Assembly (NCBI GenBank): GCA_003116975.1
Contig: BGKB01000070.1
Location: 9,810 to 73,809, forward strand
Length of the DNA: 64,000 nt
From: Aurantiochytrium sp. KH105
Taxonomy: Eukaryota > Sar > Bigyra > Thraustochytrida > Thraustochytriidae
Direction of reading: 5' to 3'
Positions 19,568 through 27,860 of this stretch are shown in pieces; the first letter of the stretch is position 1; each line of letters opens with the position of its first letter. Under the pieces are notes generated by a model. It ran no database searches, was not told where the DNA came from, and saw only the letters and a list, made by a program, of their open reading frames with translations. Position numbers and translations under genes: made by a program.

Positions 19568-21979
19568 ATGACGGAGAGCATGACGACCACGGCCGCTGCG
19601 GACGGCTGTCTCTTCATGCCGCAGGGTTTTGATGCAGACGCACAGGCCATCTTTGACGTCGACGCAGACCGCGCCGCAGAAAGACTCCTGGGGGGCGAGG
19701 GCGCCGAGGACCAGGACGATGACAAGGACAAGGACAACAGCGAGGACGAGGCTGCAATCTCTGAGGCAGAAAACGACGGACGACAGAAGCGCGGCCGGAG
19801 ACGCAGGGCAGAAAGCGTCTCGCCTGAGTCCCGCGCAAGAACCAAAAAGAAGCTCAAGGGGTCCCCGCGCGAAGACGCTCTTCAGGACCTTAACGGCGAG
19901 GCGCTGCGTGCAGCTGTACAAACGGGAGAAGATGCAGGCAAGGCAGCAGCGACTTGGTTCAGACAGCGCGTCACAAACATGAACCTCGAGGCCTACGAAC
20001 GCTGCTGGGCTCGCACCGAAAAGGCGATCAACGAGGTGATCGAATCGACGATGCGCGAAGCCTTCGCTGGTATTAGTGAGTTTCTTGAAGATGCGGCGCA
20101 AGCAGACTACGTGCGCATGGCTGCTCTTTCAACGGGCTTAGACGTGGGCGATCATCAAATTACCTGCGCCAAATTGTGCGCAAGCCTTCGCGAAAACGTG
20201 TCACCTCGCCTTGCTCTCGTGGGCCCTGATGATTGCGCGACCGTGCAGACCGGAATTGAGGCCATTGTACGCAAACTCGCCGAGGGCGTCGAAGAAAGGA
20301 CCTCCGGTGCATTAGGCGAAACCCTAGACAGCGAAGCTACAAGACTAGCGCCAGCTGGCGTCTCGCGAACCGGTTTAGGCAAACGTGTGCGAAATTCTAC
20401 CTTGGTGCAGCGTCTCGAGAAAAGCGCGCGTCACCAGCAGCTCCGTCGCGGGGCTACCACCAAACGCAAACGCCGCCTCAAGACTTTTCTCGAGCTCGAA
20501 TCCGCGCTTGAAGTACAGGGTGCAGGACAATCGCCAGTCACTTTGGTGGTCCTTGATGATGCTGAAAACATTGATGTAGCCGTGTTGCGCAGCATCATTC
20601 GCATTCTCTTGACTTATCACGAAGACCCCATGCGCCGGCCTTTTCGCTTTGGCGTGGTTCTCGGACTCCGAAGCTCCAGTTTTCAAGGTGTTCACGGACT
20701 GCTTTCCCGCGCCGAGACAGCGCGCATGCAAATCATGCGGTTTAAGATTGAACAAGGGCGCGCGCTTCTCGATAAGATCACAGACGACATTCTGATGAGC
20801 TCCCGGGTGCCTCTTCGCCTCGGACCTCGGGTGCTCGACCGCCTCTCCCAGGTCTTTTTGCAGGAGGAATACTCTTTTCGCTCATTCTTGCGCTCGCTCA
20901 AGGTGCTCACAATTGTGCACTTTCTGAAAACCCGCTGTGCGTACCTAAGCTGCCGGCGAGAGGGCGAGACTGTGTCGATGCTGACACCCGATGATTGCGA
21001 ATACCTCCTTTCTTTGCCGAGCATGGCGCAGGAGGCGCAAAAGGTAAAAGGAAAGGGTGAGGATCAAAAATTTAAGCTCGTCATGGATCTCGTCGCGAAC
21101 CAAGAGACCAATCGCAAGGATCAGCCCGACGCCTTTAAACGACTCTTCGAAGCAAATCGCATTCTTCAGCCAAATTTGTATGCGGGTTTCCACGGCAGTA
21201 TGCGTGCTGCATATATCGAGCTTCTCAGTGACCCGAAAGGGACATGTCGTGACTTGCGTACGCGGATGGAAAAGTGTTCGTTGGACACGCTGCAGAGTCT
21301 CCTTTCTTCATGGGGAGACGCAGACGACGTCGCCGAATTTACAAGGTTGCGCAAGGCAGATCAAGAAGTCGCCGAGGCAGTGGAATCCAGTGGGCGTGCC
21401 GGGACTGCGATTGCATCCGCGGCAGTAGGGACGAGTTCATCTTCGTCCAAGGCTGCTTCATCCCCCCGCGTGGGCGGTTTGCGTGGAGACGCACTTCGTG
21501 CAGCGGCAATGAAGAAGAACAAGCGCATGGAGCTTTTACAGGCTGGCATGAGTTCTGAAGACCGCGTGGGTCAACGTAGCGAGGCTCGGAAATTTCTCTT
21601 GCAGCGCTGGGAAAAGACCGTCGAGCGTGTCGTCTGCAATGGCCTGCGGCCTCTGGACGAGATCTTTTCCTTGCAAAGTGCAAAAGCGCTCAACAAGCTT
21701 CTTGCACCCTCACACCGCGACGTGGTTCTTTCAGGTCTGTCGGATCCGCGCGCGACGCATGATACGAGCGTTGCTTTTCAGATTCTTCGAGGTCATGGTC
21801 GTAGGAAACAACTCAGCATGCTTGAATGGTATGAGGAGTTTTGTGCTGCCCAGGACGTGAGCGACGAGGCGATCCAGCGCGCGCGCTTTATGCAGGCCAG
21901 CACGGAGTTGCGCCTCTTGGGTGTCTGTAAGCCTTCGGCTCGGAATGCTGCCAATGTGGTCAAGCTCGTTTTCGACTAA
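19568..21979 (+). CDS. ORC3: Origin recognition complex subunit 3
   Basis: 803 residues from the first in-frame ATG. Recognised from the order of ORC3 blocks: an N-terminal CLFMPQGF segment followed by an acidic/basic linker; an AAA+-like core with a Walker-B-like LVVLDDAENID strand and the downstream VVLGL strand (about 20540-20660); a lid-type helical segment (DRLSQVFLQEEYSFRSFLR) typical of ORC3; and a C-terminal winged-helix region ending with MQASTELRLLGVCKPSARNA, which matches the family C-terminus. ORC3 binds ORC2 and ORC5 in the replication origin complex and is not itself an ATPase; I see no P-loop, as expected. The upstream frame is open to a TTG at 19343 but has no ATG. Acidic and basic insertions near 19720-19850 are lineage-specific. 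Confidence 0.88.
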   Translation: MTESMTTTAAADGCLFMPQGFDADAQAIFDVDADRAAERLLGGEGAEDQDDDKDKDNSEDEAAISEAENDGRQKRGRRRRAESVSPESRARTKKKLKGSPREDALQDLNGEALRAAVQTGEDAGKAAATWFRQRVTNMNLEAYERCWARTEKAINEVIESTMREAFAGISEFLEDAAQADYVRMAALSTGLDVGDHQITCAKLCASLRENVSPRLALVGPDDCATVQTGIEAIVRKLAEGVEERTSGALGETLDSEATRLAPAGVSRTGLGKRVRNSTLVQRLEKSARHQQLRRGATTKRKRRLKTFLELESALEVQGAGQSPVTLVVLDDAENIDVAVLRSIIRILLTYHEDPMRRPFRFGVVLGLRSSSFQGVHGLLSRAETARMQIMRFKIEQGRALLDKITDDILMSSRVPLRLGPRVLDRLSQVFLQEEYSFRSFLRSLKVLTIVHFLKTRCAYLSCRREGETVSMLTPDDCEYLLSLPSMAQEAQKVKGKGEDQKFKLVMDLVANQETNRKDQPDAFKRLFEANRILQPNLYAGFHGSMRAAYIELLSDPKGTCRDLRTRMEKCSLDTLQSLLSSWGDADDVAEFTRLRKADQEVAEAVESSGRAGTAIASAAVGTSSSSSKAASSPRVGGLRGDALRAAAMKKNKRMELLQAGMSSEDRVGQRSEARKFLLQRWEKTVERVVCNGLRPLDEIFSLQSAKALNKLLAPSHRDVVLSGLSDPRATHDTSVAFQILRGHGRRKQLSMLEWYEEFCAAQDVSDEAIQRARFMQASTELRLLGVCKPSARNAANVVKLVFD

Positions 21980-22086
21980 ACTTCTGAAATTAGATGTATT
22001 GCAACAATTTATTCTTTCAGCGGGGGCACAGGAGGTTGAGAGTGGCAGCAAGGATTGAGGTGAATCAGAGATAGAGAATATCGAAA

Positions 22087-22356
22087 ATGTCATATTATTG
22101 TCCCAAAGACGGAAAAAATGTTGATGTCATTCGTCGCTTTCGTGTTGGTCACCCAGCAAGTAAGGCCTACTTCGTAACAATTGAAGCCATGAAAGATAAA
22201 GGAGCCAAAGAACGCCCCTTTTACTTCGACACGAATCAAAGGATTGCGCGCAGCGTTCTGTATGACTTTGTCAATCAACGAGACGTCGAACGAATCCAAG
22301 CCGACCTGGAGCTTCATCTGAGAACCTCCTCCATCGAACGATACCGCGTTTCTTGA
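22087..22356 (+). CDS. Small orphan protein, 89 aa
   Basis: A short ATG-to-TGA frame 107 bp downstream of ORC3, visibly more AT-rich than its neighbours. It encodes a compact mixed-charge protein (starts MSYYCPKDGK, contains YFDTNQRIARSVLYDF) without signal peptide or membrane segment. I do not recognise a family. It could be a real small gene, the remnant of a larger one, or chance coding in an AT-richer spacer. Confidence 0.4.
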   Translation: MSYYCPKDGKNVDVIRRFRVGHPASKAYFVTIEAMKDKGAKERPFYFDTNQRIARSVLYDFVNQRDVERIQADLELHLRTSSIERYRVS

Positions 22357-22591
22357 TAAAGATCTGCTAGCGGGGAACAAATTCATGCTCAGAGCGGAGA
22401 AACCTTTGAAAATCCGCAAACGTACTATATCATGATTACGTTACTTCGAATCGCGCCCAGCACACCCTTGCAGGCAGCTGACCATAATTTTCTGGCCCAC
22501 CCTTCGCGGCTATTTTCAGGCTCGCGATGTGCTCATTTATCTCCAAGCCTTGGCGTGTGTATACCTATTTGGCCTTTTGATCTGGGGAGTC

Positions 22592-23575
22592 CTAGAGCTC
22601 CTTGGCGTTGAAGCTTCCTAGCTGCGACGCTCGGATCTTGCGATTGATCTCATCCATATCCAACTCTTGCTGGGTCTTGGCAATGAAGTTGTCCCCGCCA
22701 GGCTCGCGCGACTCCGGGACTGATGGATATGGCTTGCCACAGGCGCCCTTCATTCTTCGAATACCTTTTTGACAAAATCGTGTTTTGAGCGCATCGAGGT
22801 CGGAGCGCATGAGATACAGGGCCTCGACAAGATCTGTGTTGATCTCCTCAAAGACCTTGGCGCAGGCACCCTCAATAGTCTTGCACTCGAGCATGCACCG
22901 GCCGACCTTGCCCTGGTCGACGAGACGAATGCGGTCATCCGCTTCGACCATGTCCAGACGGGCGATCCATTCGCCAGCCTCTTCCTTGCTCGTACAGATC
23001 TTCTCAAGAGCATCGTCGATGCGGTCCTCGCTGATCTTGGTGTTGGGGAACTTGGCTCGCAGCGCCGCAGTTTGTTTCCAGGCATTCTCGACAAGGTTCT
23101 CGCAGGTCTCGCAAATAATGAACTTGAAATCGCTGGCGACGGGCTCGGTGTCGCGCACCATGGCCATGTCGCCCATGCCGCCAAAGTCTTGCATCCCCAT
23201 CACATCCCCGCCCATGCTGCCCAGCATCTGCGAGAGGTCCATTTCGCCGTCGCCGCCCATACCACCAAAGTCACCAAAACCGCCGGCGCCGAGGTCACCG
23301 AAGCCGCCTTCGCCGCCCCCGGCTTGCTTGAGGATCTCCGCCATCTGCTCCTCGGTGAGGGACTCGGGTGGCCCATCATTGCCGTCTTCCTCGCTGGCCT
23401 CGCCCTGTGGATTTTGGGCCCCGAAGGCAGCTTGGCTCGGGCCGACCAGCGTGGCGAGCGCCACCGCCACGAGCACGCCCGCGACGGCCCCGCGCAGGGC
23501 CTTTTTCGCCCCGGCGCCGCGCGTCGCCAGCGTGGCCTCGCGCGCCGTGCCCATCTCCTCCATCATCTGCTCCAT
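22592..23575 (-). CDS. Saposin/canopy-like Cys-rich protein of the secretory pathway
   Basis: 327 residues. A basic, Met-rich N-terminus is followed by a hydrophobic segment (about residues 29-48, ALRGAVAGVLVAVALATLVG), then an acidic Gly/Met/Phe-rich linker with GGFGDFGGMGG-type repeats. The C-terminal half has spaced cysteines (CETC; later ICTS, RCMLEC, GAC, RFC, GAC) in amphipathic helices, a pattern like saposin-B or canopy (DUF3456) domains. The hydrophobic segment would act as a signal peptide or signal anchor and put the Cys domain in the ER lumen. The family call rests on the Cys/helix pattern only. The frame is open upstream of this ATG without another ATG. Confidence 0.65.
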   Translation of the reverse strand: MEQMMEEMGTAREATLATRGAGAKKALRGAVAGVLVAVALATLVGPSQAAFGAQNPQGEASEEDGNDGPPESLTEEQMAEILKQAGGGEGGFGDLGAGGFGDFGGMGGDGEMDLSQMLGSMGGDVMGMQDFGGMGDMAMVRDTEPVASDFKFIICETCENLVENAWKQTAALRAKFPNTKISEDRIDDALEKICTSKEEAGEWIARLDMVEADDRIRLVDQGKVGRCMLECKTIEGACAKVFEEINTDLVEALYLMRSDLDALKTRFCQKGIRRMKGACGKPYPSVPESREPGGDNFIAKTQQELDMDEINRKIRASQLGSFNAKEL

Positions 23576-24100
23576 CTCCCGCTTCTTCTGCGCCTGCTCC
23601 TGCGCCTGCTTTTGCCCGCGCGCAGCTTCCGCCGCGCCCGTCCCCGTTTGCAGCTGCTCGCGCGCGGAGAGGCCTCTCCTGCCTCGGCTGCCGCGGTTCT
23701 GCTCTTGCCTCGAAGCCGCTCTGCGCGGCCACGATCATCATCCTCGTAAACGTTGACGATGCTCACATGTAGGACACGTAGTAGCACTGGGCCTAGTCTA
23801 GTGTACGTATGAAGGTACCAGTGGTGGGATGTCTACCCGTATCATCATAACCGCGCTTCTCTTCTGCGACGCGCGGGTCCCTCTCGGACGCCCTCTTGGA
23901 CGCCCTCCGCGCATCGAGGTCAGACTGGATCGTTGCGGATACGCTCGAGCTCGAGCTGCTGCTTCGCAACGGCGCGGGGTGGTGGATTAGGTGTGAGAGG
24001 GGGGGGGGTGCTGACCGAGATCGAACGAAGGCCATTTCCATGGGGAAGAGCGCAACGTTGCGCATTCCGCCGCGGCATTCTCGGAGCAGCGACACGATGC

Positions 24101-24124
24101 GAGCGAGCGAGCGAGCGAGCGAGC
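24101..24124 (+). repeat. (GAGC)6 tetranucleotide repeat
   Basis: Six perfect GAGC units in the divergent intergenic region. Confidence 0.9.
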
Positions 24125-24575
24125 ATTGACCGTGCCTGCGTTGCACGTTCGCTCGAAGCGGCAGGGCACTTCACAGGGTCGACGTCTACCGCCGCTGAGG
24201 TCGCTGCCGATGATGACGACGATGCTGCCAAACGGCTTGCTTGGGATCGCAACAAATCGATCGTTCCTGCCATCTCCTTCAGTTTCTTTCTTTCTGCGTG
24301 CTCTTGCTTTGCTTGCTAAGCCCAGACTTCGCTCGCAGCTTTTAGGCCTCCTCGGCTCGCCTCGACCCGACTCGTCCCAGCACCGACCCGACTCGACTCA
24401 CAATCGCCGTCGCTGTCGAGGCCGTCCGGATCCAGGTCCGCCTCGGTCCACATCAGCCAGAGGCCGCCGCGTCGCGCAAGCTCTGCCCTTGCTCTTGCTC
24501 TTGCTCCTCGTGCTCCTGTTGTCGTCGTCGTTGTTCTACTTATTCCTATCGCGGCACAGTGTTTCCAGGGACGCA

Positions 24576-24628
24576 AGCAGAGCAGAGCAGAGCAGAGCAG
24601 AGCAGAGCAGAGCAGAGCAGAGCAGAGA
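24576..24628 (+). repeat. (AGCAG)n pentanucleotide repeat, about 10 copies
   Basis: A perfect AGCAG tandem array in the 5' region of the gene beginning at 24908. A period of five shifts frame with each unit, consistent with non-coding DNA. Confidence 0.95.
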
Positions 24629-24824
24629 CTCTTTCTCGTCTTTCTTGTCTTGTCTAGTCTTGGCTTGTCTCGATCGCGAGGTCGACCCCGAGCCGCCGCA
24701 GAACCCCAACGCGAGCGCGCCGGCGAGGCCAGCGGCGAGTCGCAGCGCAGCCGCAGAGAGCCCGAGCGCAGCGCGGAGCAGAGCAGGGCGGGCCGGTCGC
24801 GTCGGGCGGAGTCGCGGCGGCGCA

Positions 24825-24873
24825 TTCATCCATCCATCGATCCATCCATCCATCGATCCATCCCTCCGTCCAT
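24825..24873 (+). repeat. (ATCC)n imperfect tetranucleotide repeat
   Basis: CATC/ATCC units with ATCGATCC interruptions, 35-80 bp upstream of the chosen start codon at 24908. Confidence 0.85.
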
Positions 24874-24907
24874 CGCAGCGCGAGGCGCCGCTCTCTCGCC
24901 GCGCAGG

Positions 24908-26302
24908 ATGGCCAAGGAGCGCGAGCAGCTGCAGAGGTTCGCGGCGACCGTGGGCTTCGCGTGCGCGCTGGTGGCGGCCGCCTCGGTGTACCTGGGCGGC
25001 CAGCTGCCGGTGGAGCTGGAGAAGGAGTTCGTCAAGGCCCCGCGCAAGCCCAAGAGCGTCTCGCGCAAGGCCGACGCTGGGAAGCGCCAGGTTTCCACGC
25101 CCGCCGCCGCCGCCCCCGCCGAGGCCGCCGCGGACGCGGACGCCCGCGGCCCCGCGCGAGACGCGGCCGCCGCGGACGCGCGAGGTGAAGACGCCCTGGG
25201 AGACGCGCGAGAAGAAGCCGCCCGAGAAGACGCCCAAGACGCCGCGCGAGACGCTCAGTCCGCGCCCCCCGTGCAGGACGCGGCGCCGGACGACGCCGTG
25301 CAGGAGGACCGCGCGGGGGCCCGGGAGCAGGAAACGGTCCAGGATACCACCGTCCCCGCGACCTCCGGCGAGGACCAGCAGCAGCAGCAGCAGCAGCAGG
25401 ACCAGCAGGACCAGCAGGAGGAGCCCGAGGTGACGTCAGCGGCGCAGGCGCAAGAGCAGGAGGTCAAGGCCAAGGGGACGGAGGAGGTCAAGTCGCAGGA
25501 GACCAAGCCCGAGACCGAGACCGAGGCCGAGGTCGAGACCGAGACCGAGACCGAGGCGGTGGAGCCGCAGGGAGAGCCCCGGGTGGAGGCGGATGTCGTG
25601 CAGGAAGAGCTGGCGAAGCGGCTCCTGCCCAAGTTCGTCGAGCTCAAGAAGGCCAAGGAATCGCGCAAGTCCACCCCGAGCGAGGTGGATGCTGACGCCA
25701 AAGAGCTTATTGCAAAGGATCTGGAAACCTTTGCGTCCATGATCAAGGCGTCCGATGCCGCCGAGCTGGAAGAGGTCATCTCGCGGAAAGAAATGAACCT
25801 AGACGCGCGCATCGAGTATCACACGGGTCTTCACGCGTGCGCACAGGAATTCCAAGACGTGATCGCATCCGCTATCAAAGCAAAAGACACCTTGGATGCA
25901 TCCGCACAAGAAGTCCTTCGGTACCTTGTCGATCCTGACGAGGTGCACCCCGATGGCGCCGCCTTTGTCGACGTCGCTCGCGGCACATTGTTGAATCTGC
26001 AGAGCGAGGACGCCAAGACAGAGGCATCAAGATCTGCTACGCCTGCCGACGCCAATGCCGACGCGGACGAAGGATCCTCGAACCCGGCGCTGGAGTCGGC
26101 TTCCTCCTCTCCCGGCCCTGCCGAGGACGGAGGAAAGCCCGCTGTGTCTCCATCCAGTGACCGTTCTGCTGATGCCTCTGCTTCAACGTCGAAGGCGGAG
26201 ACAGCATCGTCGACTGAAGCCGCTCCCGGCACTGAGGCGAAAACCACTTCTTCTTCTTCTTCGCGTCGCCGACGACGCAAAGGAAAGAAGTCTAAGAAAT
26301 AA
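24908..26302 (+). CDS. Membrane-anchored low-complexity protein of unknown function, 464 aa
   Basis: Starts at an ATG in good context (AGGATGGCC). Residues about 9-29 form a single hydrophobic segment, suggesting a signal anchor. A long Ala/Glu/Asp/Gln-rich region follows, with an eight-codon CAG glutamine run (25376-25399) and repeated ETET-type acidic pairs. A helical, conserved-looking block lies at about 25600-26010 (contains LAKRLLPKFVELKKAK and YHTGLHACAQEFQDVI). The tail is Ser/Ala-rich and ends in a Lys/Arg cluster. I do not recognise the helical block. It is not a clean KKxx ER-retrieval signal, because the residue at -3 is Ser. Confidence 0.75.
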   Translation: MAKEREQLQRFAATVGFACALVAAASVYLGGQLPVELEKEFVKAPRKPKSVSRKADAGKRQVSTPAAAAPAEAAADADARGPARDAAAADARGEDALGDAREEAAREDAQDAARDAQSAPPVQDAAPDDAVQEDRAGAREQETVQDTTVPATSGEDQQQQQQQQDQQDQQEEPEVTSAAQAQEQEVKAKGTEEVKSQETKPETETEAEVETETETEAVEPQGEPRVEADVVQEELAKRLLPKFVELKKAKESRKSTPSEVDADAKELIAKDLETFASMIKASDAAELEEVISRKEMNLDARIEYHTGLHACAQEFQDVIASAIKAKDTLDASAQEVLRYLVDPDEVHPDGAAFVDVARGTLLNLQSEDAKTEASRSATPADANADADEGSSNPALESASSSPGPAEDGGKPAVSPSSDRSADASASTSKAETASSTEAAPGTEAKTTSSSSSRRRRRKGKKSKK

Positions 26303-26593
26303 CCAAAAAAACTCCACATCGGAAATCTCCACCGTTAAATTGATAACTTATCTGCTTCGGATAGTTGAGTTGCTGCAAGCCCCGAGGCCCCATTGCTATC
26401 TTTGCTGTCGTACTTGCTGCAAGCCCAGATCTCCTTTTTCCCTTGCAAAGGAAAAATATCCGTTGACAGTGAGTGAAAAAGACTTTGGCAGGTTGAGTGA
26501 CAGTCAGCGGGAACTTGACTAACGTTCAGATTGAGCAAGCACTGAAGACACCACCAACAAAGGGCCAAGACGCACCACGACAGCTCGCTCATC

Positions 26594-27682
26594 ATGGCCG
26601 ACGACACCAAGACGAGCGCACTGAGTGCAAGCACGGTGCACCCCCATCCAGGCGCACTAGAGGCCAAGATGCAAAAGCTTCGTGTCCAAGAGCTCACGCA
26701 CGCCCATCGTCTCCAGCAAGCTGCTCGCTCAGGGCCAAGAAGACCAATCGGCGCCAAACGCCAGCGAAGGGAGCTACGATTTTCGGGCTCAGTCTTTCCA
26801 CAGGACCCGTGGCGGCGCGCACCCTTCAAAGGGCATCGCGAGATCTCCTCAGTGGCACATTCACGAGCTCCAGTCACATCACGTCCCCAAAGTAACAGCA
26901 GCAGCAGCAACAACGACAGCCACCCCCAAGGACGACTTTTGCAGGTGCCTGACATTGCCGAGCCCGCCGGCGAAGGATCTGAGAGAGACGCGTTCAGATC
27001 TGCTTCGCTCGCGTGCGAAATGGTTTTTCGCGAGGCAAAGAATGCCCTAGAGCTGCAACAGGACGACTCGAGCGAGAGAAAGCCCAACACAGATTTCATC
27101 TCGATATGTTGCCGCGTGCTTGGGGAATTAGCACCGACTTGTGGGACCTCGCGCAGACTTGTCACCGAGCTGCGCGAAGAATTCGCACGACATATTTATG
27201 CCGACTTTGCCAAGCCGGCACCAGGTCGAACGACGCTCTGTCAACAACCTTACTTTGAGATTGTCGACAGTCACAAGGCACAAGTCGAAGACCTGCTAGA
27301 GGAAACAGCGCGACAGCGTGAACAAATCCAGCAAGAGATTACTCGCCGCAGAGACACTGAGCTCGTCCTTCAGCGTCTTAGCTCACAACTGAGCGAACGG
27401 GACCGCGCTTTGCAGGATACACGTGAGGCGTTAGCGCGTCTCGTGCATTCCACCGAGGCATCACGGGACAACTACAATCGGATGCGACAAGATCATGAGG
27501 ACATTGCGCGAGAGTTACAGGTCGTAGTTCGGGCCAAGGAAGAGGCGGAATTAGAATCTCAGCAAAAGATCGAGATTCACCAAATTCGACTTGCTCAGCT
27601 CGCTGCGGACCTCAACAAGGCGCTACAGGAACTCAAGCAAAAGAACGAGGAAATTCATCGTCTTAAAGTGGTGCAACGCTGA
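26594..27682 (+). CDS. Coiled-coil protein, TSNAXIP1-N-like
   Basis: 362 residues from ATG in a good context (ATCATGGCC). The first ~130 residues are basic and disordered. Residues about 130-225 form a helical block with SLACEMVFREAKNALEL, VTELREEFARHIY and YFEIVDSHKAQVEDL. Its spacing resembles the N-terminal domain of translin-associated factor X-interacting protein 1 (TSNAXIP1). Residues about 225-360 are a continuous heptad-like coiled coil ending IHRLKVVQR. TSNAXIP1-like proteins are associated with sperm or cilia in animals; a ciliary role here is inference. It converges on the LRR gene with a 178-bp gap. Confidence 0.7.
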   Translation: MADDTKTSALSASTVHPHPGALEAKMQKLRVQELTHAHRLQQAARSGPRRPIGAKRQRRELRFSGSVFPQDPWRRAPFKGHREISSVAHSRAPVTSRPQSNSSSSNNDSHPQGRLLQVPDIAEPAGEGSERDAFRSASLACEMVFREAKNALELQQDDSSERKPNTDFISICCRVLGELAPTCGTSRRLVTELREEFARHIYADFAKPAPGRTTLCQQPYFEIVDSHKAQVEDLLEETARQREQIQQEITRRRDTELVLQRLSSQLSERDRALQDTREALARLVHSTEASRDNYNRMRQDHEDIARELQVVVRAKEEAELESQQKIEIHQIRLAQLAADLNKALQELKQKNEEIHRLKVVQR

Positions 27683-27860
27683 TCATTGATATAACTTGAA
27701 AAACGTCTTTGCATTCAAGGATTTATTTTTTTCCTTCGTGGGGAGAGCGGAAATCGATGCCGGATAACACAAAGTAAAAATGAAACAGCTGGTGCAGTGC
27801 AATTGCTTCGTTTCAATCTTCGATATGAAATGATACTTGAGCATGCGTTAGTTGACGACG

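Larger units (their letters stand above)
23576..24907. other. Low-complexity divergent intergenic region
   Basis: About 1.3 kb between two divergently transcribed genes. It holds G/C-rich microsatellites and several open frames in unrelated phases that read as Arg/Ala/Ser low complexity. I see no conserved protein segment, tRNA or rRNA. It presumably contains both promoters and 5' UTRs. Confidence 0.6.

Noticed and set aside
22357-22591. Possible tRNA-like stretch with TTCGAAT near 22446
   Set aside because: No acceptor stem or cloverleaf pairing could be formed around it.
22769-23756. Long plus-strand frames of 323-326 codons opposite the saposin/canopy-like gene
   Set aside because: Antisense shadows with no family content; the minus-strand frame has signal anchor and Cys pattern.
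24126-25433. 435-codon frame through the (AGCAG)n repeat
   Set aside because: Its translation is Arg/Ser/Pro low complexity driven by microsatellites and G/C-rich codons, and it overlaps the better supported frame from 24908.
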